A stretch of 9,720 bases of DNA from Ruminococcus sp. UBA7477 (GCA_002479715.1 DLOT01000028.1:112206-121925), one strand, 5' to 3'. Counted from the first letter of the stretch, positions 1 through 6,687 are shown. The notes: a model not told the origin generated them from the sequence alone. A program made the numbers and translations.

Positions 1-654
1 TGCCAGCGGCGCGACCTCGATACTTCCCCGCTCCTGCTGTCTGGCAAAAGACTCGGCACCCAGCATATCAAACAGTGCGTCATACAACGGACGCAGATAC
101 GGATCGACCTTATTTTGCAGATCTCCCGGAAGAAAGCCGAGCTTTTCCCCGGCCTCAACCGCAGGTCTTGTAAGTATAATCTTGTTGATCTCATGGGAGC
201 GGAACGCCTTTACTGCACAGGCTACAGCCAGATAGGTTTTTCCTGTTCCGGCGGGGCCGACTCCGATAACAACAGTGTTTTCTTTTATTGCGCTGATATA
301 TTTCTTCTGTCCGAGTGTTTTGGGCTTTATGATCCTTCCGCTTGTTGTAACACAGATCCCGTCATCGGAAAGCTGTTTGAGCTGCTCCTGTGTGCCGTCC
401 TCGATCTGCGAGAAAACATACCTGATGCTTTGCTCCGTTATGTTTTCACCTTTGGAGATCATAAAGAGAAGCGTTTCTATCGCCTGAGCCGCTTTATAGA
501 CATTCACTTCGTCACCTGTTATCTTGATATCTCCGCCACGGTTCAGAATGCTGACATTGTACTGCCGCTGCAAAAGGTTAAGATTTTCGTCAAAGCTGCC
601 GAACAGAGCAATAACAGGCTCCGAACGCTCGATATTGATAATTCTCTCAGACAT
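1..654 (-). CDS. phoH: PhoH-family ATPase, C-terminus cut by window edge
   Basis: This is the first 218 residues of a PhoH-like protein; it runs off the left edge. PhoH proteins are cytoplasmic P-loop ATPases of the RNA-helicase/ribonuclease type whose exact cellular role is unsettled. An N-terminal KH-like region (about residues 1-75, containing GGDIKITGDEVNVYKAAQAI) precedes the ATPase core. The Walker A motif GPAGTGKT is at residues 133-140, followed by the conserved ILTRPAVEAGEKLGFLPGD (about 160-178) and the DPYLRPLYDAL segment (184-194). The start MSERIINIER is preceded by a GGTGAT-type ribosome site. The order yqfC-yqfD-phoH matches Bacillus and many Clostridia, where ybeY commonly follows, so ybeY is expected just outside the window. 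Identification is firm; the Walker B region lies beyond the edge. Confidence 0.95.
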   Translation of the reverse strand, partial: MSERIINIERSEPVIALFGSFDENLNLLQRQYNVSILNRGGDIKITGDEVNVYKAAQAIETLLFMISKGENITEQSIRYVFSQIEDGTQEQLKQLSDDGICVTTSGRIIKPKTLGQKKYISAIKENTVVIGVGPAGTGKTYLAVACAVKAFRSHEINKIILTRPAVEAGEKLGFLPGDLQNKVDPYLRPLYDALFDMLGAESFARQQERGSIEVAPLA

Positions 655-715
655 TTAAAGCATCACCGAATTTCACTAAATCTCCGCCCGGCGATCAGCC
701 AAGCACATATAAGAT

Positions 716-744
716 ATTATAACACATATTTCGGTGAATTTAAA
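716..744 (-). promoter_or_regulatory. Sigma-A promoter candidate for phoH
   Basis: Read on the minus strand, TTTAAA (739-744) and a perfect TATAAT (716-721) are separated by 17 bases, with TGTG just before the -10. It lies in the 97-base gap between the yqfD stop and the phoH start. It would let phoH be expressed in vegetative cells independently of the sporulation genes upstream. The -35 matches consensus at 4 of 6 positions. Confidence 0.6.
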
Positions 745-751
745 GAGCTTT

Positions 752-1927
752 TCACATTTTTTTAGGAAATATTATTTTGGTTTCTCCGATCTCTCCTTCG
801 GCTGTATAGCTGACGGTAGCGGTGATACCTTCAGGCGAAGCCTTGTAGGTAACTTTTTTGTCTATGATTTCGCAGTCGGACAAAAAATTCTGTTCATATA
901 CTGCAATATCCTCATCCAGCTTATCCTTGACCTCTCTTTCCGTTCGCGTGACCTGCACATAATCATAGCTGTCATAGACATATTTTGTCGTTCCGATCGG
1001 CAAAGGCAGGCCGAGAAAATTCATGTAGCTGACAGACTTATGTTCAATGTACCGTCCTGTGGGCTGCTTCGAGAACAGCCTTATGTCTGTGTTGAAAAAG
1101 CGCAGAACGCTCTCTGACAAGGCGTTTTCCTTGACGGATTTGGTTCTCTGGATATACGGCTCAAAAAACGTCTGAACATCTGTAAATCTGCCTGTTATGC
1201 TCGCCTGTGAATATCGGTAACGCATATTTCCGTTTTTATCGTAATACTCGCCGCTTATAAGTATTTGACCCTCGGCGACCGCGTCGCCGATCAGAAAGTC
1301 TATTTCACCGCAGTAAACGGTAAAATCTGTTATTACAGCGTCCCGACTCGATACTATGCTTGCCGGCATTCGTTTCTGAGTCATATCGGGCGTTTGCTTC
1401 GTTTGGCTCACGTTTATGATAAGCTCGCTTCCGTTGCTTCTGATTCCTGCCCATGCGATAGAATCGGTATCCTTGGTCAATGCAGTTTCCAAAGCATAGA
1501 AGTCGATCGAAGGAATAAAAGAACCGAAGCCGATACCGAAATCGTCAAGAACGGCGTTGATCTCCCGGCGTGTATTTGTGTCCGCACCGATAATCCGCAC
1601 CTGAAAGAGCGTGTTTGAAAGATAAGTGAGCATTATTACCACGGCAATAAGCCCGGCCGGAATGCCATAGTGCTTATAGTATCTTCTGCCGCTGACAAGC
1701 AGCCCTTTCTCGCTCTCGACCGTCAGCTCGGTTTCATATTTTTCACAGAGAGTTTTAAGGCTTCGCAGTTTTGTCAGACTGACGCTTCCGCTGATCTTCT
1801 CAGCAGCATCTGTCATATCTCTTATGCTGATGTTCTCATTTAACAGTGCGGTCAGAAGCCTGTAACGGTTGTCGCCCGAAATACTGATCTTGGCAGTTCC
1901 GACTCTTTCTTCTATTGTCGATCTCAT
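752..1927 (-). CDS. yqfD: Sporulation protein YqfD (stage IV type)
   Basis: This 391-residue protein is close to the usual length of the YqfD family, mother-cell sporulation proteins whose biochemical role is not established. Residues 1-75 are a soluble domain. A single transmembrane segment covers about 87-107 (YGIPAGLIAVVIMLTYLSN). A POTRA/FtsQ-like stretch follows (about 108-175, VRIIGADTNTRREINAVLDD), as is typical of the family, and then a long external domain with repeated beta patterns such as CGEIDFLIGDAVAEGQILIS. The start codon overlaps the yqfC stop (ATGA at 1924-1927), so the two are translationally coupled and probably share one transcript. In Bacillus subtilis yqfC-yqfD belongs to the sigma-E regulon; the same control is inferred here. 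The call rests on sequence pattern plus the diagnostic neighbours yqfC and phoH. Confidence 0.9.
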   Translation of the reverse strand: MRSTIEERVGTAKISISGDNRYRLLTALLNENISIRDMTDAAEKISGSVSLTKLRSLKTLCEKYETELTVESEKGLLVSGRRYYKHYGIPAGLIAVVIMLTYLSNTLFQVRIIGADTNTRREINAVLDDFGIGFGSFIPSIDFYALETALTKDTDSIAWAGIRSNGSELIINVSQTKQTPDMTQKRMPASIVSSRDAVITDFTVYCGEIDFLIGDAVAEGQILISGEYYDKNGNMRYRYSQASITGRFTDVQTFFEPYIQRTKSVKENALSESVLRFFNTDIRLFSKQPTGRYIEHKSVSYMNFLGLPLPIGTTKYVYDSYDYVQVTRTEREVKDKLDEDIAVYEQNFLSDCEIIDKKVTYKASPEGITATVSYTAEGEIGETKIIFPKKM

Positions 1928-2181
1928 AATCTGCCGCTCTTTCTTGCAACACTTACGCTGCTGATCTTGCCCTCAACAAGCACAGAGGTGTTAGTGTAGT
2001 TGGTCACTGTAAGCTCTGAACCCCAGATCTCGATATCGTTTTCCTTGGTCGAAACCCGAACAAGGATCTCGTTGCATTCGCTGATTGATTTACAGTTCTC
2101 GACCAGCACGCGGTCATTGTCGATAATACTTATGTATGAGTTGAGACAGAGAATTTCATTCAAAAGCTTTGGTTTTTTCAT
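1924..2181 (-). CDS. yqfC: Sporulation protein YqfC (YabP/YqfC family)
   Basis: This 85-residue protein fits the YabP/YqfC family of small sporulation proteins. It shows the family's succession of short beta strands with conserved turns: the segment around LCLNSYISIIDNDRVLVENC, then IEIWGSELTVTNYT, and ending VLVEGKISSVSV. No signal peptide or membrane span is visible. An AAGGAG ribosome site sits a few bases before the ATG. It heads a minus-strand run with yqfD (4-base overlap) and then phoH, and diverges from the ylbJ-like gene across a 108-base region. Molecular function is unknown for the family; in Bacillus it is transcribed in the mother cell under sigma-E. Confidence 0.9.
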   Translation of the reverse strand: MKKPKLLNEILCLNSYISIIDNDRVLVENCKSISECNEILVRVSTKENDIEIWGSELTVTNYTNTSVLVEGKISSVSVARKSGRL

Positions 2182-2204
2182 TATGTATCTCCTTGTCGCG
2201 CAAT

Positions 2205-2233
2205 ATTATAAGCTTGTCGCTTTCTATAAATTA
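2205..2233 (-). promoter_or_regulatory. Weak promoter candidate for yqfC-yqfD
   Basis: Minus-strand CTTATAAT (2205-2212) matches 6 of 8 bases of the sigma-E -10 consensus CATACAMT and also contains a sigma-A-like TATAAT. A TAATTTA element (2227-2233) lies 14 bases upstream but matches the sigma-E -35 at only about 5 of 7 positions, and no good sigma-A -35 is present. It is placed correctly for yqfC, but the sequence alone does not decide which sigma factor uses it. Confidence 0.3.
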
Positions 2234-2259
2234 TATTGCCGTCAGACACGGCATATACT
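2231..2259 (+). promoter_or_regulatory. Sigma-E-like promoter for the ylbJ homologue
   Basis: TTATATT (2231-2237) and CATATACT (2252-2259) are separated by 14 bases. The -10 matches 7 of 8 positions of the sigma-E consensus CATACAMT and the -35 matches 6 of 7 of KMATATT, with the usual spacing. It ends 30 bases before the ylbJ-like start. In Bacillus ylbJ is a sigma-E gene, so function and site agree. The spacer holds a 6-base dyad, TGCCGT/ACGGCA (2237-2242 and 2248-2253). Confidence 0.65.
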
Positions 2260-2289
2260 TGAAACAAACAAGCTTTAAGGAGAAAAACA

Positions 2290-3327
2290 ATGAAGAGCTA
2301 CTTAAAAACTATAGCAGCGTTGCTTGCGGCAGTGTTCGTGATAGCTGATATGCAAAGCATATCAGCGGCAGTTTCGCAGGCTCTGTCCAGATGCGTTAAT
2401 ATCATAATCCCTTCGCTTTTTATCATGATGATAATTTCGCGTATTCTCGCAGATCTGAAAGTCCCGGGATTTATGAAGCGTATTTTTAAGCCGGTCGGAT
2501 ACATAACCGGGCTGAACGGTCAGCTGCTGCCGGTTTTTTTAATGAGCAATATCGGAGGATTTCCTATCGGCGCTTCAATGACCGCACAGCTTGTCAAAAA
2601 AGGTGTTATATCGGAAAAACAGGCTCCCGTTGTCGCCTCATATTGCTTTTCTTCAGGACCTGCTTTTCTTATCGGCGCAGTCGGTTTATGTGCATACGGA
2701 AACAAGAACATAGGCTCAGTGATGCTTATCTCATGCGTTTTAGCGAACCTTGCAGCCTGTACAGTATACAACAAGCTTTTTAAAATCAGAATTGAGAGAT
2801 ACAGCTTAGATTCCGAAAAAAGCATCGGCATAGCGGAGGCAATAGCGGACAGCGGCATGGCTCTTTTCAAGATGTGTGCTGTTATCGTAGCGTTTTCGGC
2901 AGTAGGGGTTATATGCGAAAAGTGTGTAAAGCTATTGGGCTTGTCAGACAAAATTTCTGATATCCTTATGTCTGTAACAGAAATAACGAACATTGAAAAA
3001 CTGGGAGCTTACGGAGGCTCGCTGATATCGGTAAGCACAGCCATAGTATCTTTCGGCGGCCTGTGCGTATGGCTGCAAAATGCGGCATTGGTAAATAAAC
3101 AATTCTCTGTTATCAAAACGCTGCTTCTGAGAATACCGATTGCAGCACTGAGCGGTCTGCTTTTCAAACTGATGTTTCCCATCTTTTCAGAGGATTTTAT
3201 GCCCGTATATGCCAATATAAGTGAGCTTACTGTCAATATAGACAATTTCCTACCGTCAATTTGTTTAATAATAATGATATTTTTGACGATTGACAAAAAA
3301 AGATTTGCATTTTCAAAAGAAGTGTGA
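2290..3327 (+). CDS. ylbJ: Sporulation integral membrane protein, YlbJ/SpoVV-like
   Basis: This is a 345-residue polytopic membrane protein with nucleoside-transporter (Gate)-like sequence. Family marks are FLMSNIGGFPIGASMTAQLV (83-102), FSSGPAFLIGAVG (120-132) and, in the second half, VSFGGLCVWLQ (253-263). These are the paired GGFPIGA, SGPAF and SFGGLCV motifs of YlbJ proteins. In Bacillus the protein, also called SpoVV, sits in the outer forespore membrane and moves dipicolinic acid from the mother cell towards the spore; the same role is inferred here. It is shorter than the roughly 400-residue Bacillus protein. AAGGAG seven bases before ATG fixes the start. It diverges from yqfC and has a sigma-E-like promoter. 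A related family, the spore maturation proteins SpmA/SpmB, is less likely because of the SFGGLCV motif. Confidence 0.85.
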   Translation: MKSYLKTIAALLAAVFVIADMQSISAAVSQALSRCVNIIIPSLFIMMIISRILADLKVPGFMKRIFKPVGYITGLNGQLLPVFLMSNIGGFPIGASMTAQLVKKGVISEKQAPVVASYCFSSGPAFLIGAVGLCAYGNKNIGSVMLISCVLANLAACTVYNKLFKIRIERYSLDSEKSIGIAEAIADSGMALFKMCAVIVAFSAVGVICEKCVKLLGLSDKISDILMSVTEITNIEKLGAYGGSLISVSTAIVSFGGLCVWLQNAALVNKQFSVIKTLLLRIPIAALSGLLFKLMFPIFSEDFMPVYANISELTVNIDNFLPSICLIIMIFLTIDKKRFAFSKEV

Positions 3328-3333
3328 TATAAT
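3305..3333 (+). promoter_or_regulatory. Sigma-A promoter for the 70-residue Cys protein
   Basis: TTGCAT (3305-3310) and a perfect TATAAT (3328-3333) are separated by 17 bases, with an extended TGTG before the -10. The -35 lies within the last codons of the ylbJ-like gene. The leader of about 70 bases contains a short TTCCC/GGGAA stem (3352-3356 and 3364-3368). The element is nearly identical to the promoter at 5865-5893. Confidence 0.75.
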
Positions 3334-3410
3334 TTATTAGACAGCTATTTATTCCCCGTTCGAGGGAAATCACAAAACATATTTTCAATATTTATAAAGG
3401 GGTGTCTGAT

Positions 3411-3623
3411 ATGGCAAAGAAAAATTTTTTCGGAAACAATATTCAGCCGTCCTGTTCTTACTGTGTTTACGGCAACAGGGCGAAAGAAGGCAATAAGGTT
3501 CTTTGTGAAAAGCAGGGACTTGTTGCAGGTGATTACAGCTGCAAAAAATGGGAGTATGATCCTATCAAGCGTATTCCTAAGAAGCAGCTAACTATCCCCA
3601 ATCAGGAGGATGACATAATCTAA
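3411..3623 (+). CDS. Small four-cysteine protein of unknown function
   Basis: This encodes 70 residues beginning MAKKNFFGNN. An in-frame GTG nine bases upstream is possible, but it lies inside the AAAGGGG ribosome site (3396-3402), so the ATG at 3411 is preferred. Four cysteines are spaced CSYC, then VLC, then SCKKW, suggesting a small metal-binding (zinc-ribbon-like) fold. The tail contains YDPIKRIPKK, a basic motif that resembles one I recall in small Clostridia proteins annotated only as hypothetical. No signal peptide or membrane span is present, so it is probably cytoplasmic. It has its own promoter and a strong terminator and so is monocistronic. The function is not known and no partner is suggested by context. 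Confidence 0.8.
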   Translation: MAKKNFFGNNIQPSCSYCVYGNRAKEGNKVLCEKQGLVAGDYSCKKWEYDPIKRIPKKQLTIPNQEDDII

Positions 3624-3647
3624 GATGTTTTTTCTCGTATAAGCAGA

Positions 3648-3680
3648 ACTCCTCACCGTTTTGGTGAGGAGTCTTTTTTA
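3648..3680 (+). terminator. Rho-independent terminator
   Basis: A perfect 10-base-pair stem, ACTCCTCACC (3648-3657) with GGTGAGGAGT (3663-3672), has a GTTTT loop and is followed by CTTTTTTATTT. It ends the small cysteine gene. On the opposite strand no T-run follows the stem, so it probably does not terminate the converging GH3 transcript in the same way. Confidence 0.95.
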
Positions 3681-3720
3681 TTTCATATTAGTCAGCTATA
3701 AAACGGTTACGAATGAATAG

Positions 3721-5805
3721 TTATGCCAGAATATCGATCGAGAGGCAACCGCTTCCGCTCAGCTTATCGCTGACAGCATCCGGCTGATGAGTTCCTGCAA
3801 AAATCGTAAACTGCTCGGAGCGCTTTGCGCGGACGCCGTTTTCGTCAACTGAAGTAAACGACTTTTCAGGTATTTCGATCTCCACGATCTGTGATTCGCC
3901 CGCTTTAAGGCTTACTCTCTTGAAGCCGCAAAGGCTGTAGTTCAAAACAGCACACTCACAGCTATCCTTGATATATACCTGAACCACTTCGTCGGTATCG
4001 GTAGCTCCGACATTAGAGACCTTGACGAGCGCCTTTCCGCTTTCATATTTAAGCTCGGAGCAGACAACCTCGGAGTAGGTCAAACCAAAGCCGAAGGGAT
4101 ACAGAACATTATCATTTTCATCCTCAATGAATCGGTAAGTGCGGTTTTTCATCGAATAATCAGTGAAATCAGGCAGCCTGTCAGCCGACTTATAGAATGT
4201 TACGGGGAGCTTGCCGGATGGCGATATCTTTCCGAACAGTATCTCAGCGAGAGCCTTGCCGCCCTCTGAGCCGGGATACCAAGCGTGCAGAAGCGCATCA
4301 ACGTCACTTTCGATATTGATACTGCTTCCAGCCGCGCATACGACTATAACAGGCTTACCCACCTTCTTTACTTCACTGAGCAGGATACGCTGACTTTCAG
4401 GCAGACGAAGATCGTTCTTATCGCCCGAAGAAAATTCATTTCCGGTGTCGCCCTCTTCGCCTTCGATCGTAGCATCCAATCCCAAGCAGAGAATTACAGC
4501 GTCGGCGTGCTTTGCACAGGCAACGGCTTCAGCCAGTCTGTCGCCCGCCTGAGCAAGATTCGACATTCTGTCCTTATACAGATGACAGCCCTCGGCATAC
4601 AAAACCCTACCGTCAAACTCGTCCTGAATGCCGCGCAGGAATGTAATATACCTGTCTGCGGTTCCGTTATAATTTCCCTCCAGAGCGGCGCGGCTGTCGG
4701 CATTGGGTCCGATAACGGCGAGGGTCTTAATGTCATTTGACAGAGGCAAAATTCCGTTGTTGTTCAAAAGCACTATTGATTTTTCAGCGCATTCGAGAGA
4801 AACAGCCTTATGCTCCTCGCAGGCAACGACCTCGTACGGAATGTTATCATACTCGGTCTCGCCGTCAAACATACCAAGGCGGACACGGGTCCTCATGGCA
4901 TGGACGCAGGCATTTGAAATGTCCTCATCGGAGATAAGACCGAACTCATATGCCTCAAGTATATGCTGATAGGTGCAGCCGCAGTTGACATCGCAGCCCG
5001 ATTTCAAAGCCAGAGCTACAGATTCGATAGGTGAACCGGTGATTTTGTGGTTTTCGTGAAAATCGTTGATTGCCCAGCAGTCTGAAACGAAATAGCCGTC
5101 AAACTTCCACTCATCGAGTTTCGCCATAAAGAAGCTGTCGGCGCAGGCAGCCTCACCGTTTACGCGGTTATATGCTCCCATAACACTTTCAACCTTGGCA
5201 TCGACAACAAGAGCTTCAAATGCCGGCAGATAAGTTTCCTCCATATCCTTTGGAGTGGCTTGTGCATTAAAGCTATGCCGCAGATTTTCCGGACCGCTGT
5301 GAACAGCCATATGCTTGGCGCAGGCTGCCGTTTTCAACACCTTTCCGTCACCCTGAAGCCCTTTGACATAAGCTTTACCGCACTCGGAGGTCAAAAACGG
5401 ATCTTCACCGTAGGTCTCATGACCCCTTCCCCAGCGTGGGTCACGGAAAATGTTTATATTGGGTGCCCAGAGCGTCAGACCCTTATAGATATCCCTGTCG
5501 CCGTACTTTGTATATTCGTTATACTTGGCTCTGGCTTCTGTCGAAGTTATATCGCCGGCCTTTTCGATAAGCTCTGTATCAAAGGTCGCCGCCATTCCTA
5601 TTGCCTGTGGGAACATGGTCGCAACGCCTGATCGTGCAAGTCCGTGAAGCCCTTCGTTCCACCAGTTGTATGCAGGGATACCGAGACGCTCTACCGCCGG
5701 AGCGTCAAATCTGAGCTGCGATGCCTGCTCAACGATGTTCATTTCATCTGTCAGAGCTTCGGCTCTGTCCTGAGCAGAAAGGGATTTATTAAGATAGTCT
5801 TTCAC
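3721..5805 (-). CDS. GH3 glycosidase, probable beta-xylosidase
   Basis: This 694-residue family 3 glycoside hydrolase lacks a signal peptide and is probably cytoplasmic, acting on imported oligosaccharides. The N-terminal barrel (about 1-310) carries WWNEGLHGLAR (48-58), MFPQAIGMAATF (64-75), RWGRGHETYGEDP (124-136), KHMAVHSGPE (164-173) and GYFVSDCWAIND (237-248), with Asp242 the expected nucleophile. The alpha/beta sandwich (about 335-575) holds DATIEGEEGD (444-453), where Glu448 or a neighbour is the likely acid/base. A fibronectin III-like domain ends the protein (about 590-670, SNVGATDTDEVVQVYIKD). The EGLHG, ETYGEDP and SDC patterns favour beta-xylosidase over beta-glucosidase, but substrate is not settled. 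Most relatives have KHF where this has KHM. Translation starts at GTG (5803-5805), preceded by AAAGGAAAG; the nearby upstream ATG is out of frame. No sugar transporter or regulator adjoins it. Confidence 0.92.
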   Translation of the reverse strand: MKDYLNKSLSAQDRAEALTDEMNIVEQASQLRFDAPAVERLGIPAYNWWNEGLHGLARSGVATMFPQAIGMAATFDTELIEKAGDITSTEARAKYNEYTKYGDRDIYKGLTLWAPNINIFRDPRWGRGHETYGEDPFLTSECGKAYVKGLQGDGKVLKTAACAKHMAVHSGPENLRHSFNAQATPKDMEETYLPAFEALVVDAKVESVMGAYNRVNGEAACADSFFMAKLDEWKFDGYFVSDCWAINDFHENHKITGSPIESVALALKSGCDVNCGCTYQHILEAYEFGLISDEDISNACVHAMRTRVRLGMFDGETEYDNIPYEVVACEEHKAVSLECAEKSIVLLNNNGILPLSNDIKTLAVIGPNADSRAALEGNYNGTADRYITFLRGIQDEFDGRVLYAEGCHLYKDRMSNLAQAGDRLAEAVACAKHADAVILCLGLDATIEGEEGDTGNEFSSGDKNDLRLPESQRILLSEVKKVGKPVIVVCAAGSSINIESDVDALLHAWYPGSEGGKALAEILFGKISPSGKLPVTFYKSADRLPDFTDYSMKNRTYRFIEDENDNVLYPFGFGLTYSEVVCSELKYESGKALVKVSNVGATDTDEVVQVYIKDSCECAVLNYSLCGFKRVSLKAGESQIVEIEIPEKSFTSVDENGVRAKRSEQFTIFAGTHQPDAVSDKLSGSGCLSIDILA

Positions 5806-5847
5806 AATAAAACTTTCCTTTCATATAAATTGGAAATCGCTTGTGTA

Positions 5848-5876
5848 ATTATAACATATTATATTTGCATTTTCAA
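5848..5876 (-). promoter_or_regulatory. Sigma-A promoter for the GH3 gene
   Basis: On the minus strand TTGAAA (5871-5876) and a perfect TATAAT (5848-5853) are spaced by 17 bases, about 42 bases before the GTG start. Its -35 abuts the -35 of the divergent promoter (5865-5870), so polymerase binding at one would probably hinder the other. Minus-strand CACAAGCGATTTCC (5832-5845), just downstream, resembles the core of a catabolite-repression (cre) site but lacks the leading TG. That resemblance is weak. Confidence 0.7.
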
Positions 5877-5893
5877 GTGGTTTGTGATATTAT
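5865..5893 (+). promoter_or_regulatory. Sigma-A promoter for the C39-like gene
   Basis: TTGCAT (5865-5870), 17 bases, then TATTAT (5888-5893) with TGTG before the -10. It lies 21 bases upstream of the GTG start at 5915, so the leader would be very short. It is back to back with the GH3 promoter and a near copy of the promoter at 3305-3333. Confidence 0.65.
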
Positions 5894-5914
5894 TAATCTG
5901 GGGGGGGCGGTTAT

Positions 5915-6595
5915 GTGAAGCGATGGATAGTATTTAACGAAATAATAGGCGGCAAAAGATTTCGGCGCGCCCAGAAAAACTATCATCTAAACACAAATAT
6001 CGGAATACGCACGGCTGACGACCCTGCGGCGGCTGATATTGACTGCATCGAGCGTGACAGTGCAGAAGCGCTGTTGCACTCTAATATTATCGACTGCTGC
6101 GGTCATTCACTGCTGACTTGCCAGTACGGCGGGAATTTCCCTCTGATGAAATTCTCAAAAGCTAAAATGTCAGACGTCTGCTGTGAAATACTCGCAGCCT
6201 ACAACGCTTTGCGGATATGCGGCAAAGCCGACTGCTTTTCCGACTTCTTTAAGCTTGCCTGCGAGTTTGAGGCAAACGGTCCGTTCCTTATTAAGAGCGG
6301 TCACTTTGGCGCGGATTACCGTAAGATCGGTCTTTGTCTTGAGGCGCACGGTCTTTCTGTAAAGGCTGTAAAACGTCTTCCGGAACTTGAAAGTATTGCA
6401 AGCTCCGCTGTATGCTGTGTGATCTCATATCGCTTCAGTCTTGTCAAAATACATACTTTTCTATGTATTTATGACGGCGGGCGGTTCATTTCGGTCAACC
6501 GAGGCAGTGGCTGTCTGTATAACTGGTCTGATGAAAGCCTTGCAAAATGCCTTAGAGGCGGCAGGCTGCTTGTGGGATATGCAGTTATGGGATGA
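5915..6595 (+). CDS. Cys-rich protein, possible C39/papain-like peptidase
   Basis: This 226-residue protein has no signal peptide and 15 cysteines. Residues about 70-200 follow the outline of C39/papain-like cysteine peptidases. A cysteine pair starts a helix (DVCCEILAAYNALRICG, 87-103). Then come a helical part with a small Gly-rich turn (SGHFGADYRKIGLCLEAHGL, 128-147), a central strand (AVCCVISY, 165-172), His180 in KIHTFLCIYDGG, and Asn195 in ISVNRGSG. Cys89 or Cys90 with His180 and Asn195 would be the triad; this is inference from pattern and the usual CGP entry motif is absent. The N-terminal 70 residues are not recognised. The start is GTG with a G-run (5900-5907) as ribosome site; the ATG at 5913 runs straight into TGA. 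It is a stand-alone gene between GH3 and tRNA-Leu, so context gives no substrate. Confidence 0.7.
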   Translation: MKRWIVFNEIIGGKRFRRAQKNYHLNTNIGIRTADDPAAADIDCIERDSAEALLHSNIIDCCGHSLLTCQYGGNFPLMKFSKAKMSDVCCEILAAYNALRICGKADCFSDFFKLACEFEANGPFLIKSGHFGADYRKIGLCLEAHGLSVKAVKRLPELESIASSAVCCVISYRFSLVKIHTFLCIYDGGRFISVNRGSGCLYNWSDESLAKCLRGGRLLVGYAVMG

Positions 6596-6605
6596 ATATT
6601 TTGTC

Positions 6606-6634
6606 TTGACAAACTCTATCTGAGCGAGTATAAT
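6606..6634 (+). promoter_or_regulatory. Perfect consensus sigma-A promoter for tRNA-Leu
   Basis: TTGACA (6606-6611), 17 bases, then TATAAT (6629-6634): both hexamers and the spacing are exact consensus. It sits 53 bases before the tRNA 5' end, as expected for a strongly expressed stable RNA gene. Confidence 0.85.
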
Positions 6635-6687
6635 AATATAGTGAACGTCAAAATGTTTTGTCGTTTGCTATAACTGTTGTTATATTT

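Noticed and set aside
663..737. 8-base inverted repeat TCACCGAA/TTCGGTGA around the phoH promoter
   Set aside because: The arms are about 60 bases apart and one lies upstream of the expected transcript start, so no RNA structure would form; it may be chance.
115..765. Long plus-strand open frame over phoH
   Set aside because: It lies opposite a clearly recognisable PhoH sequence with Walker A motif, has a disordered composition rich in Cys and Phe, and lacks a good ribosome site.
2520..2993. Minus-strand open frame inside the ylbJ-like gene
   Set aside because: It is antisense to a conserved membrane protein with family motifs, and its composition is that of a reverse-strand shadow.
4285..4740. 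Plus-strand open frame of 151 codons inside GH3
   Set aside because: It is opposite the conserved GH3 C-terminal domain and has no ribosome site or promoter.
5832..5845. cre catabolite-repression site before GH3
   Set aside because: Only the core AANCG...C fits; the leading TG and the final A/T are missing, so it is mentioned as weak and not listed as a feature.
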